Part shown: one piece after another, positions 1-6,316 of the stretch
Layout: every line of letters starts with the position of its first letter
Position numbering within the stretch: position 1 is the stretch's first letter
Origin: Moraxellaceae bacterium UBA2031
GTDB taxonomy: Bacteria; Pseudomonadota; Gammaproteobacteria; Pseudomonadales; Moraxellaceae
Assembly (NCBI GenBank): GCA_002333145.1
Contig: DDBN01000097.1
Span: 3,308-14,268 of the forward strand
Direction: 5' to 3'
Length of the DNA: 10,961 bases
Program-made: the position numbers and the translations under genes
The notes under the pieces: model-generated
Database searches by the model: none
Told to the model about the DNA's origin: nothing
What the model saw: only the letters and a program-made list of their open reading frames with translations

Positions 1-608
1 ACGTCCACCACGCCAAGATTGGGCACAAGAGTCGTGAAAGGATAGTCGGCTACCTTGGGCTTGGCCGCAGATACGGCCCGGATAAATGTGGACTTGCCGG
101 CATTGGGCAGGCCCAACAGCCCGACATCCGCCAGCACCTTAAGCTCCAAGCGTAACTGACGCGCCTCACCCGGCTGCCCCTCGGTCGTCTTGCGAGGTGA
201 GCGGTTGGTGGAGCTCTTGAAATTAATATTGCCTAATCCACCGCGGCCCCCGCGAGCCACCATGACACGCTCTAAAGGCTCAACGAGGTCAGCCAGCACC
301 TCATCCGTTGCCTCATCCAGAATGGTCGTGCCGACGGGCACGCGCAAGACGATATCGTCTCCGCTGCGCCCGGTGCAATTGGAACCCATGCCACTCTGGC
401 CGCGCACCGCTTTGAACTGGCGGGTATAGCGATAGTCCACCAATGTATTGGCATTGGGATCTGCTTCGATCCAGATGCTGCCACCATGGCCGCCATCGCC
501 ACCGTCTGGCCCACCAAAGGGGATAAATTTTTCCCGACGGAAACTCATGCAGCCATTTCCGCCTGTTCCGGCCTCGATCTTGATCACGGCTTCATCGACA
601 AAACGCAT
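1..608 (-). CDS. obgE: GTPase Obg/CgtA (partial, N-terminal 202 residues)
   Basis: This is an essential Obg-family GTPase that associates with the 50S ribosomal subunit and acts in late ribosome assembly and stress control. The translation begins MRFVDEAVIKIEAGTGGNG, the typical start of the glycine-rich Obg fold, which fills about residues 1-158. Gly-rich runs such as GGPDGGDGGHGG and ARGGRGGLGN are visible. The G domain follows, with the P-loop GLPNAGKST at residues 166-174 and the switch I segment DYPFTTLVPN. The gene runs off the left edge, so the remaining G motifs and C-terminus are missing. The ATG at 606-608 is preceded by GAGG (618-621) with 9-nt spacing. It lies downstream of rpmA on the same strand, as in most proteobacteria, but with a terminator in the 104-bp gap. 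Its transcription therefore depends on read-through or its own promoter. Confidence 0.97.
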   Translation of the reverse strand, partial: MRFVDEAVIKIEAGTGGNGCMSFRREKFIPFGGPDGGDGGHGGSIWIEADPNANTLVDYRYTRQFKAVRGQSGMGSNCTGRSGDDIVLRVPVGTTILDEATDEVLADLVEPLERVMVARGGRGGLGNINFKSSTNRSPRKTTEGQPGEARQLRLELKVLADVGLLGLPNAGKSTFIRAVSAAKPKVADYPFTTLVPNLGVVD

Positions 609-672
609 GGGTTTCCGCCTCTGAGACTCCCCGCAGGGAGCCCTTAATTAAATTCAGTCTAGCGTGAAAACG

Positions 673-699
673 AAAAAGCCCCGGCGAGCGGGGCTTTTT
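673..699 (-). terminator. Rho-independent terminator after rpmA
   Basis: A perfect inverted repeat has arms of 10 nt, AAAAAGCCCC (673-682) and GGGGCTTTTT (690-699), around a short GC-rich loop. The stem is flanked by A and T tracts, so on either strand a GC hairpin is followed by a U run. It lies 14 nt beyond the rpmA stop codon and so most likely ends the rplU-rpmA transcript before obg. Because the hairpin is symmetric it could also stop plus-strand transcripts, but no plus-strand gene leads into it here. Confidence 0.88.
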
Positions 700-712
700 G
701 CATTCACAATGC

Positions 713-973
713 TCAGGCCGCAGTATCGACCATTACGTACTGGCGCTTGAATGGGCCCTTGATGACAAACCGAACCACGCCGTCTGCCTTGGCAAACAGA
801 GTGTGATCGCGGCCAATGCCAACATTGTCGCCTGGGTGGTATTGGGTGCCACGCTGACGAATGATGATGGCGCCGGCCTGAATCTTCTGGCTACCAAACA
901 CCTTTACGCCAAGTCGCTTGGCTTCTGAGTCGCGACCGTTGCGGGTGGAACCACCAGCCTTTTTATGTGCCAT
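713..973 (-). CDS. rpmA: 50S ribosomal protein L27
   Basis: This is ribosomal protein L27 of the large subunit; its N-terminal tail reaches towards the peptidyl-transferase centre. The 86-residue translation starts MAHKKAGGSTRNGRDSEAKR, the near-invariant L27 N-terminus. It continues with the conserved stretches GVKVFG, IIIRQRGTQYHPG and NVGIGRDHTLFA. The length is typical of gammaproteobacterial L27. The N-terminus is the mature bacterial type that begins directly with AHKKA, with no cleavable extension such as is seen in Firmicutes. AGGAG at 983-987 lies 9 nt before the ATG. The gene starts 19 nt after the rplU stop codon, so the two are almost certainly cotranscribed. Confidence 0.98.
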   Translation of the reverse strand: MAHKKAGGSTRNGRDSEAKRLGVKVFGSQKIQAGAIIIRQRGTQYHPGDNVGIGRDHTLFAKADGVVRFVIKGPFKRQYVMVDTAA

Positions 974-992
974 GTTCGATTACTCCTGCGAA

Positions 993-1304
993 TTAAAGGC
1001 TGATACCGGTGATCTTCAGCTCAGTGTAATACTGGCGATGACCGGCTTGCTTACGATAATGCTTACGGCGACGGAACTTGACGATGCGGATCTTGTCGTG
1101 ACGGCCGTGGCTGATTACTTCAGCCAGCACTTTCGCACCGATAACGACTGGAGCACCGATCTTGATGGTCTCGCCATCAACTACCATCAGAACGTCGTCA
1201 AACGTAATGGTATGACCGATATCGTGCTTCAACAGCTCGACTTTCAGTGTCTCGCCTTCGATCACGCGATGCTGCTTGCCACCGCTCTTAATAACTGCGT
1301 ACAT
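993..1304 (-). CDS. rplU: 50S ribosomal protein L21
   Basis: This is ribosomal protein L21, a 23S rRNA-binding protein of the large subunit. The protein starts MYAVIKSGGKQHRVIEGETL and ends with the conserved basic block KFRRRKHYRKQAGHRQ followed by YTELKITGI. At 103 residues it matches the E. coli protein length. The frame stays open upstream to about 1439, but I chose the ATG at 1302-1304. It gives the family N-terminus, and GGAG (1311-1314) sits 6 nt before it. An in-frame ATG four codons earlier (1314-1316) overlaps that ribosome binding site and is unlikely. It is the first gene of the rplU-rpmA operon. Confidence 0.98.
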   Translation of the reverse strand: MYAVIKSGGKQHRVIEGETLKVELLKHDIGHTITFDDVLMVVDGETIKIGAPVVIGAKVLAEVISHGRHDKIRIVKFRRRKHYRKQAGHRQYYTELKITGISL

Positions 1305-1399
1305 AAACAACTCCATAAGGATTTGTGCCGGATACGGCCGGGCTCTGCAAGTGGCAGAACCCCGTTTTGGCGCCGACCCGGAAAAGGGAATTCGCAAGG
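1305..1399 (-). promoter_or_regulatory. Structured 5' leader of rplU
   Basis: The predicted rplU transcript would begin near 1399 and carry about 95 untranslated nt. Within it, GGGUUCUGC (1362-1354) pairs with GCAGAGCCC (1348-1340) over nine base pairs, one of them a U-G wobble, around a 5-nt loop. A second small stem, GCCG/CGGC with a 4-nt loop, lies at 1338-1327. Both sit shortly upstream of the Shine-Dalgarno sequence. Ribosomal protein operons are commonly controlled by binding of their own product to such leaders. That this one is an L21-responsive element is inference only. Confidence 0.45.
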
Positions 1400-1405
1400 C
1401 GCATA

Positions 1406-1434
1406 ATTCTACGGAAAAGCCCTCTCTGACGCAA
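1406..1434 (-). promoter_or_regulatory. Sigma70-type promoter of rplU-rpmA
   Basis: On the minus strand a -35 element TTGCGT (1429-1434) is followed by a 17-nt spacer and a -10 element TAGAAT (1406-1411). Each hexamer keeps most consensus bases and the spacing is optimal. The predicted transcription start is near 1399, about 95 nt upstream of the rplU ATG. Its position upstream of a highly expressed ribosomal protein operon supports the call. Confidence 0.7.
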
Positions 1435-1602
1435 GCCACTCAGCCACCCCGGAATTCACCCCTGCTCGACTCCTGACTTAGTGGCCCCAAACGCCTGAGA
1501 CTGCTAGCATTCGCGCCCATTCGGTGCCTTTTTATTGTGTCCGCATCGTTTTCATACCCAGACCCACCGCCTGCTGGCAGAGCAGGCCAGAGCGTGACCC
1601 GC

Positions 1603-2568
1603 ATGGACTTCAAAAGCATTGTTGCCGTTGTCGCCGACGATTTCACCGCAGTCGACACCTTTATCGCTAACAGCCTGCACTCCCGGATTCCGCTGATCAG
1701 CGAAGTTGGCCAGTATATCGTCCGGGGTGGCGGCAAGCGCCTGCGCCCGCTGGTCTGCCTGCTGGCTGCTCGTGCCTGTGGCTATCGCGAAGGCGATCAC
1801 CACATTCGGGTTGCCGGCATCATTGAGCTCCTGCATACCGCCACTCTGCTGCACGATGACGTAGTAGACGACTCTGGCCTGCGTCGCGGGCGCGCCACGG
1901 CCAACGCACGCTGGGACAACCCAACCGCGGTACTGGTCGGAGATTATCTGATTTCCCAAGCGTTCCATCTGGTGGTGTCGCTCCGCAACTTAGATGTCAT
2001 GGACATCATGTCACAGGGCACTTGTGTGATTGCCGAAGGCGAAGTTCTGCAGTTAATCAATCAGCGTGATCCAGCCACCACCGAGGAACGCTATCTTGAA
2101 GTGGTCTACGGCAAGACGGCTAAACTGTTCGAATGTGCCGCGGAGGCTGGCGCGTGCTTGGGTGATCCATCATTGCGACAGGCCTTTGCCGCCTATGCGC
2201 GGCATTTAGGTGCGGCGTTCCAGATCATTGATGACGTACTCGACTACACCAGCTCTGCAGACATCATGGGCAAGAACGTGGGTGATGATCTAGCGGAGGG
2301 CAAACCGACCCTGCCCCTGATTCAAGCCATGAAGTTACTGCCGGACAGCGATGCCGAGCTAATCCGAGTCGCCATTCGTACCGGCGGGCTTGAGCACATT
2401 GACCGTATTGTCACAATGGTACGCGACTGCGGGGCACTAGATTACACCATGGCACGCGCTCGAGAGGAGTCACGCCTCGCGCTGGTCGCACTGGCCGATG
2501 TGCCTGCATCGCCTTGGCGCGAAGCATTGGAAGACCTTACTAAGCTGGCATTGACGCGCAGCAGCTAA
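1603..2568 (+). CDS. ispB: Long-chain polyprenyl diphosphate synthase (octaprenyl-type)
   Basis: This enzyme condenses isopentenyl diphosphate units onto farnesyl diphosphate to make the side chain of ubiquinone or menaquinone. The 321-residue protein is close to E. coli IspB (323). It has GGGKRLRP at residues 42-49, the first aspartate-rich motif HDDVVDD with D85, D86 and D89, the second motif FQIIDDVLD at 206-214, and GKNVGDDLAEGKPTLPLI nearby. A small residue (Ala80) five positions before the first Asp motif fits a long-chain product, though eight versus nine units cannot be settled. I chose the ATG at 1603 because it matches the family N-terminus. A GTG at 1537 in the same frame would add 22 residues of low-complexity character. 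The ribosome binding site before 1603 is weak. ispB diverges from rplU, the common proteobacterial arrangement. Confidence 0.95.
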   Translation: MDFKSIVAVVADDFTAVDTFIANSLHSRIPLISEVGQYIVRGGGKRLRPLVCLLAARACGYREGDHHIRVAGIIELLHTATLLHDDVVDDSGLRRGRATANARWDNPTAVLVGDYLISQAFHLVVSLRNLDVMDIMSQGTCVIAEGEVLQLINQRDPATTEERYLEVVYGKTAKLFECAAEAGACLGDPSLRQAFAAYARHLGAAFQIIDDVLDYTSSADIMGKNVGDDLAEGKPTLPLIQAMKLLPDSDAELIRVAIRTGGLEHIDRIVTMVRDCGALDYTMARAREESRLALVALADVPASPWREALEDLTKLALTRSS

Positions 2569-2699
2569 GCCCGCGGTTCTGGTGAGCATTTTTCACCGCT
2601 GTCTGCCTCACACTCCGTGGCGGCCACCGCGTGAAAATAGTGCCGATCGGTGTGTAGCTCGGCGGCCCGCAGCACTGCGCTTGAGGAGATAAAGGTCAT
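2565..2699 (-). CDS. Candidate small ORF, 44 residues, unknown function
   Basis: A minus-strand ORF starts with ATG at 2697-2699 and stops with TAG at 2565-2567, overlapping the ispB stop region tail to tail. The peptide begins MTFISSSAVLRAAELH and ends GEKCSPEPRA. It has no membrane segment or recognisable domain, but contains two cysteines and several histidines. A purine-rich GAGAGGG lies about 9 nt before the ATG. A weak promoter-like pair lies further upstream: GTGACG at 2779-2784, a 17-nt spacer, and CACAAT at 2756-2761. I do not recognise the sequence. It may be a real small protein or a chance ORF in a GC-rich gap; only conservation can decide. Confidence 0.3.
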   Translation of the reverse strand: MTFISSSAVLRAAELHTDRHYFHAVAATECEADSGEKCSPEPRA

Positions 2700-2894
2700 A
2701 GGCTCAAACCCTCTCAGCGCAAGCAATTCACCTTGTACTCGCCATCTGTTCTATCATTGTGATCCGCAACAGAGACTCCGTCACATCCTGTCACGTGATT
2801 AGAGTGGCACCAGCATTTGCCGTCATTACATACTCTCCGCTTTGTCATGACTTATTTCGCCATGACCCTGCACCACCAAAAAAGGAAATCGCCA
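2569..2894. other. Intergenic gap between ispB and the membrane protein gene
   Basis: This 326-bp stretch holds the small minus-strand ORF candidate and an outer inverted repeat, TTTTCAC (2590-2596) with GTGAAAA (2631-2637). Inside that repeat is a compact GTGG-CGG-CCAC hairpin. The repeat could end ispB transcription, but no U-rich tail follows, so I do not call it a terminator. An 8-bp palindrome TCACGTGA lies at 2791-2798. I see no convincing plus-strand promoter for the downstream gene. The closest is a TATCAT at 2752-2757 without a properly spaced -35. Confidence 0.5.
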
Positions 2895-4901
2895 ATGGAG
2901 GCATTGCTTGCCCGCATCGCTGCCAATGATGATGCAGATGTATCCTTACTGGTTGAGCTGATTAGCGACATCCGGCCTGACAACTGCGATAACGTGGAGC
3001 AGGCCGGTAACAATGTGCTGGCCCTGTGCTATCTGCTGGAGCAGAGTCCTGTCTTGCGTGCTGGGTTGCGTGACTATCTGCTGCGCATCATCGCCACCCG
3101 AAAGCAATCGCACCTTTATGCCGATACAGGAATTTTCCGTGGTACCGACTTCATGGCCGAGGTCAAACAGCGGCTATCCTGGAAGGTACTCCCTCCTGCC
3201 ATCAATACCAGTTACCTCAAGGATGTTTTTGGCCTGTTGTTTCCACGGCGTGATGACTGGAAATGGATTGCTGGACTGGACGACACCGTTTGGGAGCGAC
3301 TGCTGCTTGCACTGCATCATGATGAGCTAGCTGATATATCCCTGCTGCAAAAACCGATACTGGAAATTTTGGAAGCACTCTCCACGCTCTCCTATCGCAT
3401 GACAGGCCTGGGACTGGAAAATGAACTGACACGCATTCATCCTGCCATCGAACAATATGGTTCTCCTTTTCTTGGACTGAATGAAGAAATTGGCGACTAT
3501 GTCAGGGAATACCGCGCACTATTAACAGGGCAACGGACAGAGCATAGCGATGAAAAGCAGGCACTCGTTTTAATCGCACAGTGTCGCGATACTCTACAAA
3601 AAATACGCAAGCACGCTGCCAATACGGGCGTCAGTATCGGCCTAACACAGCTACTGGTACGTATCAGCCAGATGCTAAGCCGTATCGAACGGCTACTCAT
3701 GCTGCTGGAAGCAACTGAGGAAACCCGCCACCAGGTCATCGTAAAACTGTTCAAGGAATTAGTTACCGCCGACAACCGCAAATACAGCCTTCGCGATCTA
3801 TTCTCTACTCATACCGAGCTGCTGGCCCTGCTTATCACCGATAACGCAGGTCATACTGGCGAGCACTATGTGACCGCTACTCGGGGGGAATATTTCAGCA
3901 TGCTACGCTCCGGCATGGGAGCCGGCCTGATTGTTGGCTTTATGGCCATGCTCAAGGTGCTAGCCACCAAACTGCTGCTGGCACCGTTGGCCGCTGCCTT
4001 TGTTTACAGCATGAATTATTCGCTCGGTTTCATGCTGGTACACGTCATGCACTTCACGATTGCTACCAAGCAACCGGCCATGACAGCATCAAGAATTGCC
4101 GCCAGCATTAGCGATGTACAGCAAGGAAAAGAACAAAGTTTGGAAAGTTTGGCGGATCTTTGCGTCAATGTTTTCCGTACGCAATTTATCGCAATTCTGG
4201 GCAACGTGGCACTCTCCATTCCTACTGCCTATGCCATTGCATGGATATGGCTATGGACAACGGGAGAGCATCTGGCCAGTCCTGACAAGGTCGCCACCTT
4301 AGTACATGACCTGAGCCCAATCGAAAGTCTTGCCATTTTCCATGCGGCCATTGCCGGTGTTTTTCTTTTCCTATCCGGCCTGATCTCGGGCTATTACGAC
4401 AACCAATGCCTCTACAACCGCATCCCGGAGCGCCTGCAACAACGACCGTTCCTGCAACGACTGTTAGGGCAGGAAAGGCTAACGCGCTTCAGCAACTATA
4501 TTGGCAACAACCTTGGCGCATTGGCGGGTAACTTCTACTTCGGCATAATGCTGGGAAGCATGGGCACTATCGGATTTATTCTTGGCTTGCCCTTGGATAT
4601 CCGGCACATCACCTTCTCTTCAGCCTATTTCTCATTCGCTCTAGTGGGATCGGATCACCAACTACCCTTGCAGACAATCGCCATTAGCCTGATGGGCGTT
4701 GCGGCTATCGGGCTGACTAATCTTCTGGTTAGTTTCTCTCTGGCGTTGATGGTGGCACTGAAGTCACGACGGGTTCGCTATCGCCAATGGTGGCCATTGT
4801 CGGCACTCATTGCGAAGCGCTTCATAAAGAAGCCCACGCACTTTTTTTGGCCGCCAAAAGATCAACCGGCAACACCTGAACAGACGGCTAATACGGATTA
4901 A
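2895..4901 (+). CDS. Polytopic membrane protein of the 'site-specific recombinase' Gcr family (PF10136-like)
   Basis: The roughly 668-residue protein resembles the family databases call site-specific recombinase (Gcr). I recognise it from overall character rather than a catalytic motif, and the biochemical role is unknown. Residues 1-335 are soluble and helix-rich. The C-terminal half has about six or seven hydrophobic segments, near residues 340-358, 359-387, 431-455, 480-501, 540-569, 572-585 and 594-622, followed by a basic tail. Distinctive stretches include GYYDNQCLYNRIPERL and NYIGNNLGALAGNFYFG. I see no tyrosine-recombinase R-H-R-Y pattern and no serine-recombinase domain, so a DNA recombination role is doubtful. 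The ATG at 2895 was chosen because AGGA (2883-2886) lies 8 nt upstream. The frame stays open to a TTG at 2817, with in-frame ATGs at 2847 and 2862 as alternatives. It ends directly against the stop codon of the convergent regulator gene. Confidence 0.8.
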   Translation: MEALLARIAANDDADVSLLVELISDIRPDNCDNVEQAGNNVLALCYLLEQSPVLRAGLRDYLLRIIATRKQSHLYADTGIFRGTDFMAEVKQRLSWKVLPPAINTSYLKDVFGLLFPRRDDWKWIAGLDDTVWERLLLALHHDELADISLLQKPILEILEALSTLSYRMTGLGLENELTRIHPAIEQYGSPFLGLNEEIGDYVREYRALLTGQRTEHSDEKQALVLIAQCRDTLQKIRKHAANTGVSIGLTQLLVRISQMLSRIERLLMLLEATEETRHQVIVKLFKELVTADNRKYSLRDLFSTHTELLALLITDNAGHTGEHYVTATRGEYFSMLRSGMGAGLIVGFMAMLKVLATKLLLAPLAAAFVYSMNYSLGFMLVHVMHFTIATKQPAMTASRIAASISDVQQGKEQSLESLADLCVNVFRTQFIAILGNVALSIPTAYAIAWIWLWTTGEHLASPDKVATLVHDLSPIESLAIFHAAIAGVFLFLSGLISGYYDNQCLYNRIPERLQQRPFLQRLLGQERLTRFSNYIGNNLGALAGNFYFGIMLGSMGTIGFILGLPLDIRHITFSSAYFSFALVGSDHQLPLQTIAISLMGVAAIGLTNLLVSFSLALMVALKSRRVRYRQWWPLSALIAKRFIKKPTHFFWPPKDQPATPEQTANTD

Positions 4902-5918
4902 TCAATGTCGAGTCGCCGCTTGCTCTCGCTTGCGCTTGCGGTATTCGATGGGTGTTTCGTTGGTCCAGCGCTTGAAGGCGCGGTAAAAGGTACTTGGCTC
5001 AGAAAAGCCAGTGAGATAAACAATCTGCTCGATCGGCTCATCGGTCTTGGCCAGCAAGCGGCGTGAGAGACGCGAACGATAATCGGCGAGAATCTGGTTG
5101 AAACTGGTGTTCGCCTCCGCCAACTGACTGCGCATACGGCGAGGAGGAAAACCCAGTCGGTTGGCCACCGCCTCCAAACTAGTATCGCCGCGCTCTAGCA
5201 TTTCACCAATCGCGCGTTTCACTTCAGACACCAGATCATGGCGTTCAATCTCTGCCAATTGCTCGCTCGCCAATTGCTCATGCAAGCGCAGCAAACGCGA
5301 CTCGGCCTGCCAAATACGATGATCCAGAACTTCGCGATTAAAATAGAGACGATATTCACTGCAGCCAAGCGTTGCCGGGCAACCATAGATACGCTCGTAC
5401 TCTTCCTTGGGTGCGCCCTCTGAATGCTCAAAATGCATGGCCAGTGGTTGAAAGCGGTTGTCTGTGACAAACCGAAAAAACTGTATGAGTCCTGCGGCGA
5501 GACATTCAGAGAAATGACGGCTGGCATTAGGTCCCGCCATACCGACCAAATAACAATGCTGATCATCAACCACTAACTGACCCGATACCGCGTCACTCAG
5601 TAAACGATGAAATGCCATGGCACGCTTGAGGCCATCACCAAAAGTAGGGCTAGAGGTAAAGAGATATTCAAGGACCTGACCTCTATAAAGAGGAAGATAT
5701 TCACCCAGATGCAAACCAATATGCGGGTCGTGAGAAATTTCCTCTGCGGCCTGCCAAAATAGTGCCTGCGCGGCATTAGGGGTCCGCGAAGAGGGCTCGT
5801 CCAAGCGCGCCAACGCCACACCCGCCCTTGCCAGTACGGCTTCTGCGGGCACACGGGCATTCAGCATAGCCTGATAAATCAGGCGCAGCATGATATGCGC
5901 ATCAGTACGTTCAGCCAT
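4902..5918 (-). CDS. AraC-family transcriptional regulator with N-terminal arabinose-binding-like domain
   Basis: This is a 338-residue cytoplasmic DNA-binding regulator. Residues from about 20 to 205 resemble the effector-binding domain of the OruR/ArgR-like AraC subgroup (PF12625). That domain includes the phrase DPHIGLHLGEYLPLYRGQ, typical of the subgroup. The C-terminal part carries two helix-turn-helix motifs. The first is around TSLEAVANRLGFPPRRMRSQ. The second is the AraC signature from about residue 301, GFSEPSTFYRAFKRWTNETP followed by IEYR. The ATG at 5916-5918 has GAAGGG (5928-5933) 9 nt upstream. It lies on the same strand as purL and the YqfO-like gene, 67 nt downstream of the latter, so it could be transcribed from them or from its own promoter. 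The effector and targets cannot be read from the sequence. The convergent membrane protein gene is a possible but unproven target. Confidence 0.92.
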   Translation of the reverse strand: MAERTDAHIMLRLIYQAMLNARVPAEAVLARAGVALARLDEPSSRTPNAAQALFWQAAEEISHDPHIGLHLGEYLPLYRGQVLEYLFTSSPTFGDGLKRAMAFHRLLSDAVSGQLVVDDQHCYLVGMAGPNASRHFSECLAAGLIQFFRFVTDNRFQPLAMHFEHSEGAPKEEYERIYGCPATLGCSEYRLYFNREVLDHRIWQAESRLLRLHEQLASEQLAEIERHDLVSEVKRAIGEMLERGDTSLEAVANRLGFPPRRMRSQLAEANTSFNQILADYRSRLSRRLLAKTDEPIEQIVYLTGFSEPSTFYRAFKRWTNETPIEYRKRKREQAATRH

Positions 5919-5985
5919 CCCTTACATCCCTTCAAGCCGTACTAAACAACTTCAGCGTCACGATACCGTAATGATGACACGCTTG

Positions 5986-6297
5986 TCACAGATCCAGCAG
6001 TTGAACCACATCATAGGCGGGCATCTCGTAGGGATGTGCTGACTTCAACGCGGCAATTGCTGCCTGAATATTTGCATCATCACACACTAGCTCAACTTTG
6101 TACTCGTCAACCGCTTCCAGCAAGCCATGCTCCCCGACAAAGGGATTACTGCCCGCCAGTGGCCGGAACTGTCCCTGCCCTTTTACCTGCCAAGCGCACG
6201 AGTCATAAGCGCCGACTCGCCCCGCACCCGCATTAAACAAAGCCGCCTTGACTAACTCCAGATGAGTGTCGGGAACATAAAAGGTGATCTTGTACAT
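5986..6297 (-). CDS. Stand-alone YqfO/NIF3-insert-like protein (CutA/PII-like fold)
   Basis: This is a 103-residue protein that matches in character the small domain inserted in the middle of Firmicute YqfO/NIF3 proteins, here encoded alone. The visible family stretches are MYKITFYVPDTHLELVKAAL, NAGAGRVGAYDSCAW, GQGQFRPLAGSNPFVGEHG and the C-terminal AHPYEMPAYDV. The domain has a ferredoxin-like CutA/PII-type fold and is expected to be oligomeric and cytoplasmic. Its function is not established. There is no NIF3 metal-site half. A strong GGAGG (6304-6308) precedes the ATG by 6 nt, and the gene starts 19 nt after the purL stop. Translation with purL as one transcript is therefore likely. Confidence 0.85.
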   Translation of the reverse strand: MYKITFYVPDTHLELVKAALFNAGAGRVGAYDSCAWQVKGQGQFRPLAGSNPFVGEHGLLEAVDEYKVELVCDDANIQAAIAALKSAHPYEMPAYDVVQLLDL

Positions 6298-6316
6298 TCC
6301 CGTCCTCCGGCAATCA

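Noticed and set aside
918..1406. 162-residue plus-strand ORF across rplU
   Set aside because: It is antisense to the conserved L21 gene, resembles no known protein, and is explained by the codon bias of the opposite strand.
1305..1439. N-terminal extension of L21 to 148 residues
   Set aside because: The extension covers the leader, the ribosome binding site and the promoter, and L21 proteins begin at MYAVI.
1537..1602. GTG start adding 22 residues to IspB
   Set aside because: The extra residues do not match the family N-terminus, and the ATG at 1603 gives the usual length.
2590..2637. Inverted repeat TTTTCAC/GTGAAAA as an ispB terminator
   Set aside because: No U-rich run follows the stem on the plus strand, and the arms are far apart.
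2895..4901. Mobile element based on the recombinase family label
   Set aside because: There are no terminal repeats, att-like duplications, integrase motifs or other mobile genes around it, and the product looks like a membrane protein.
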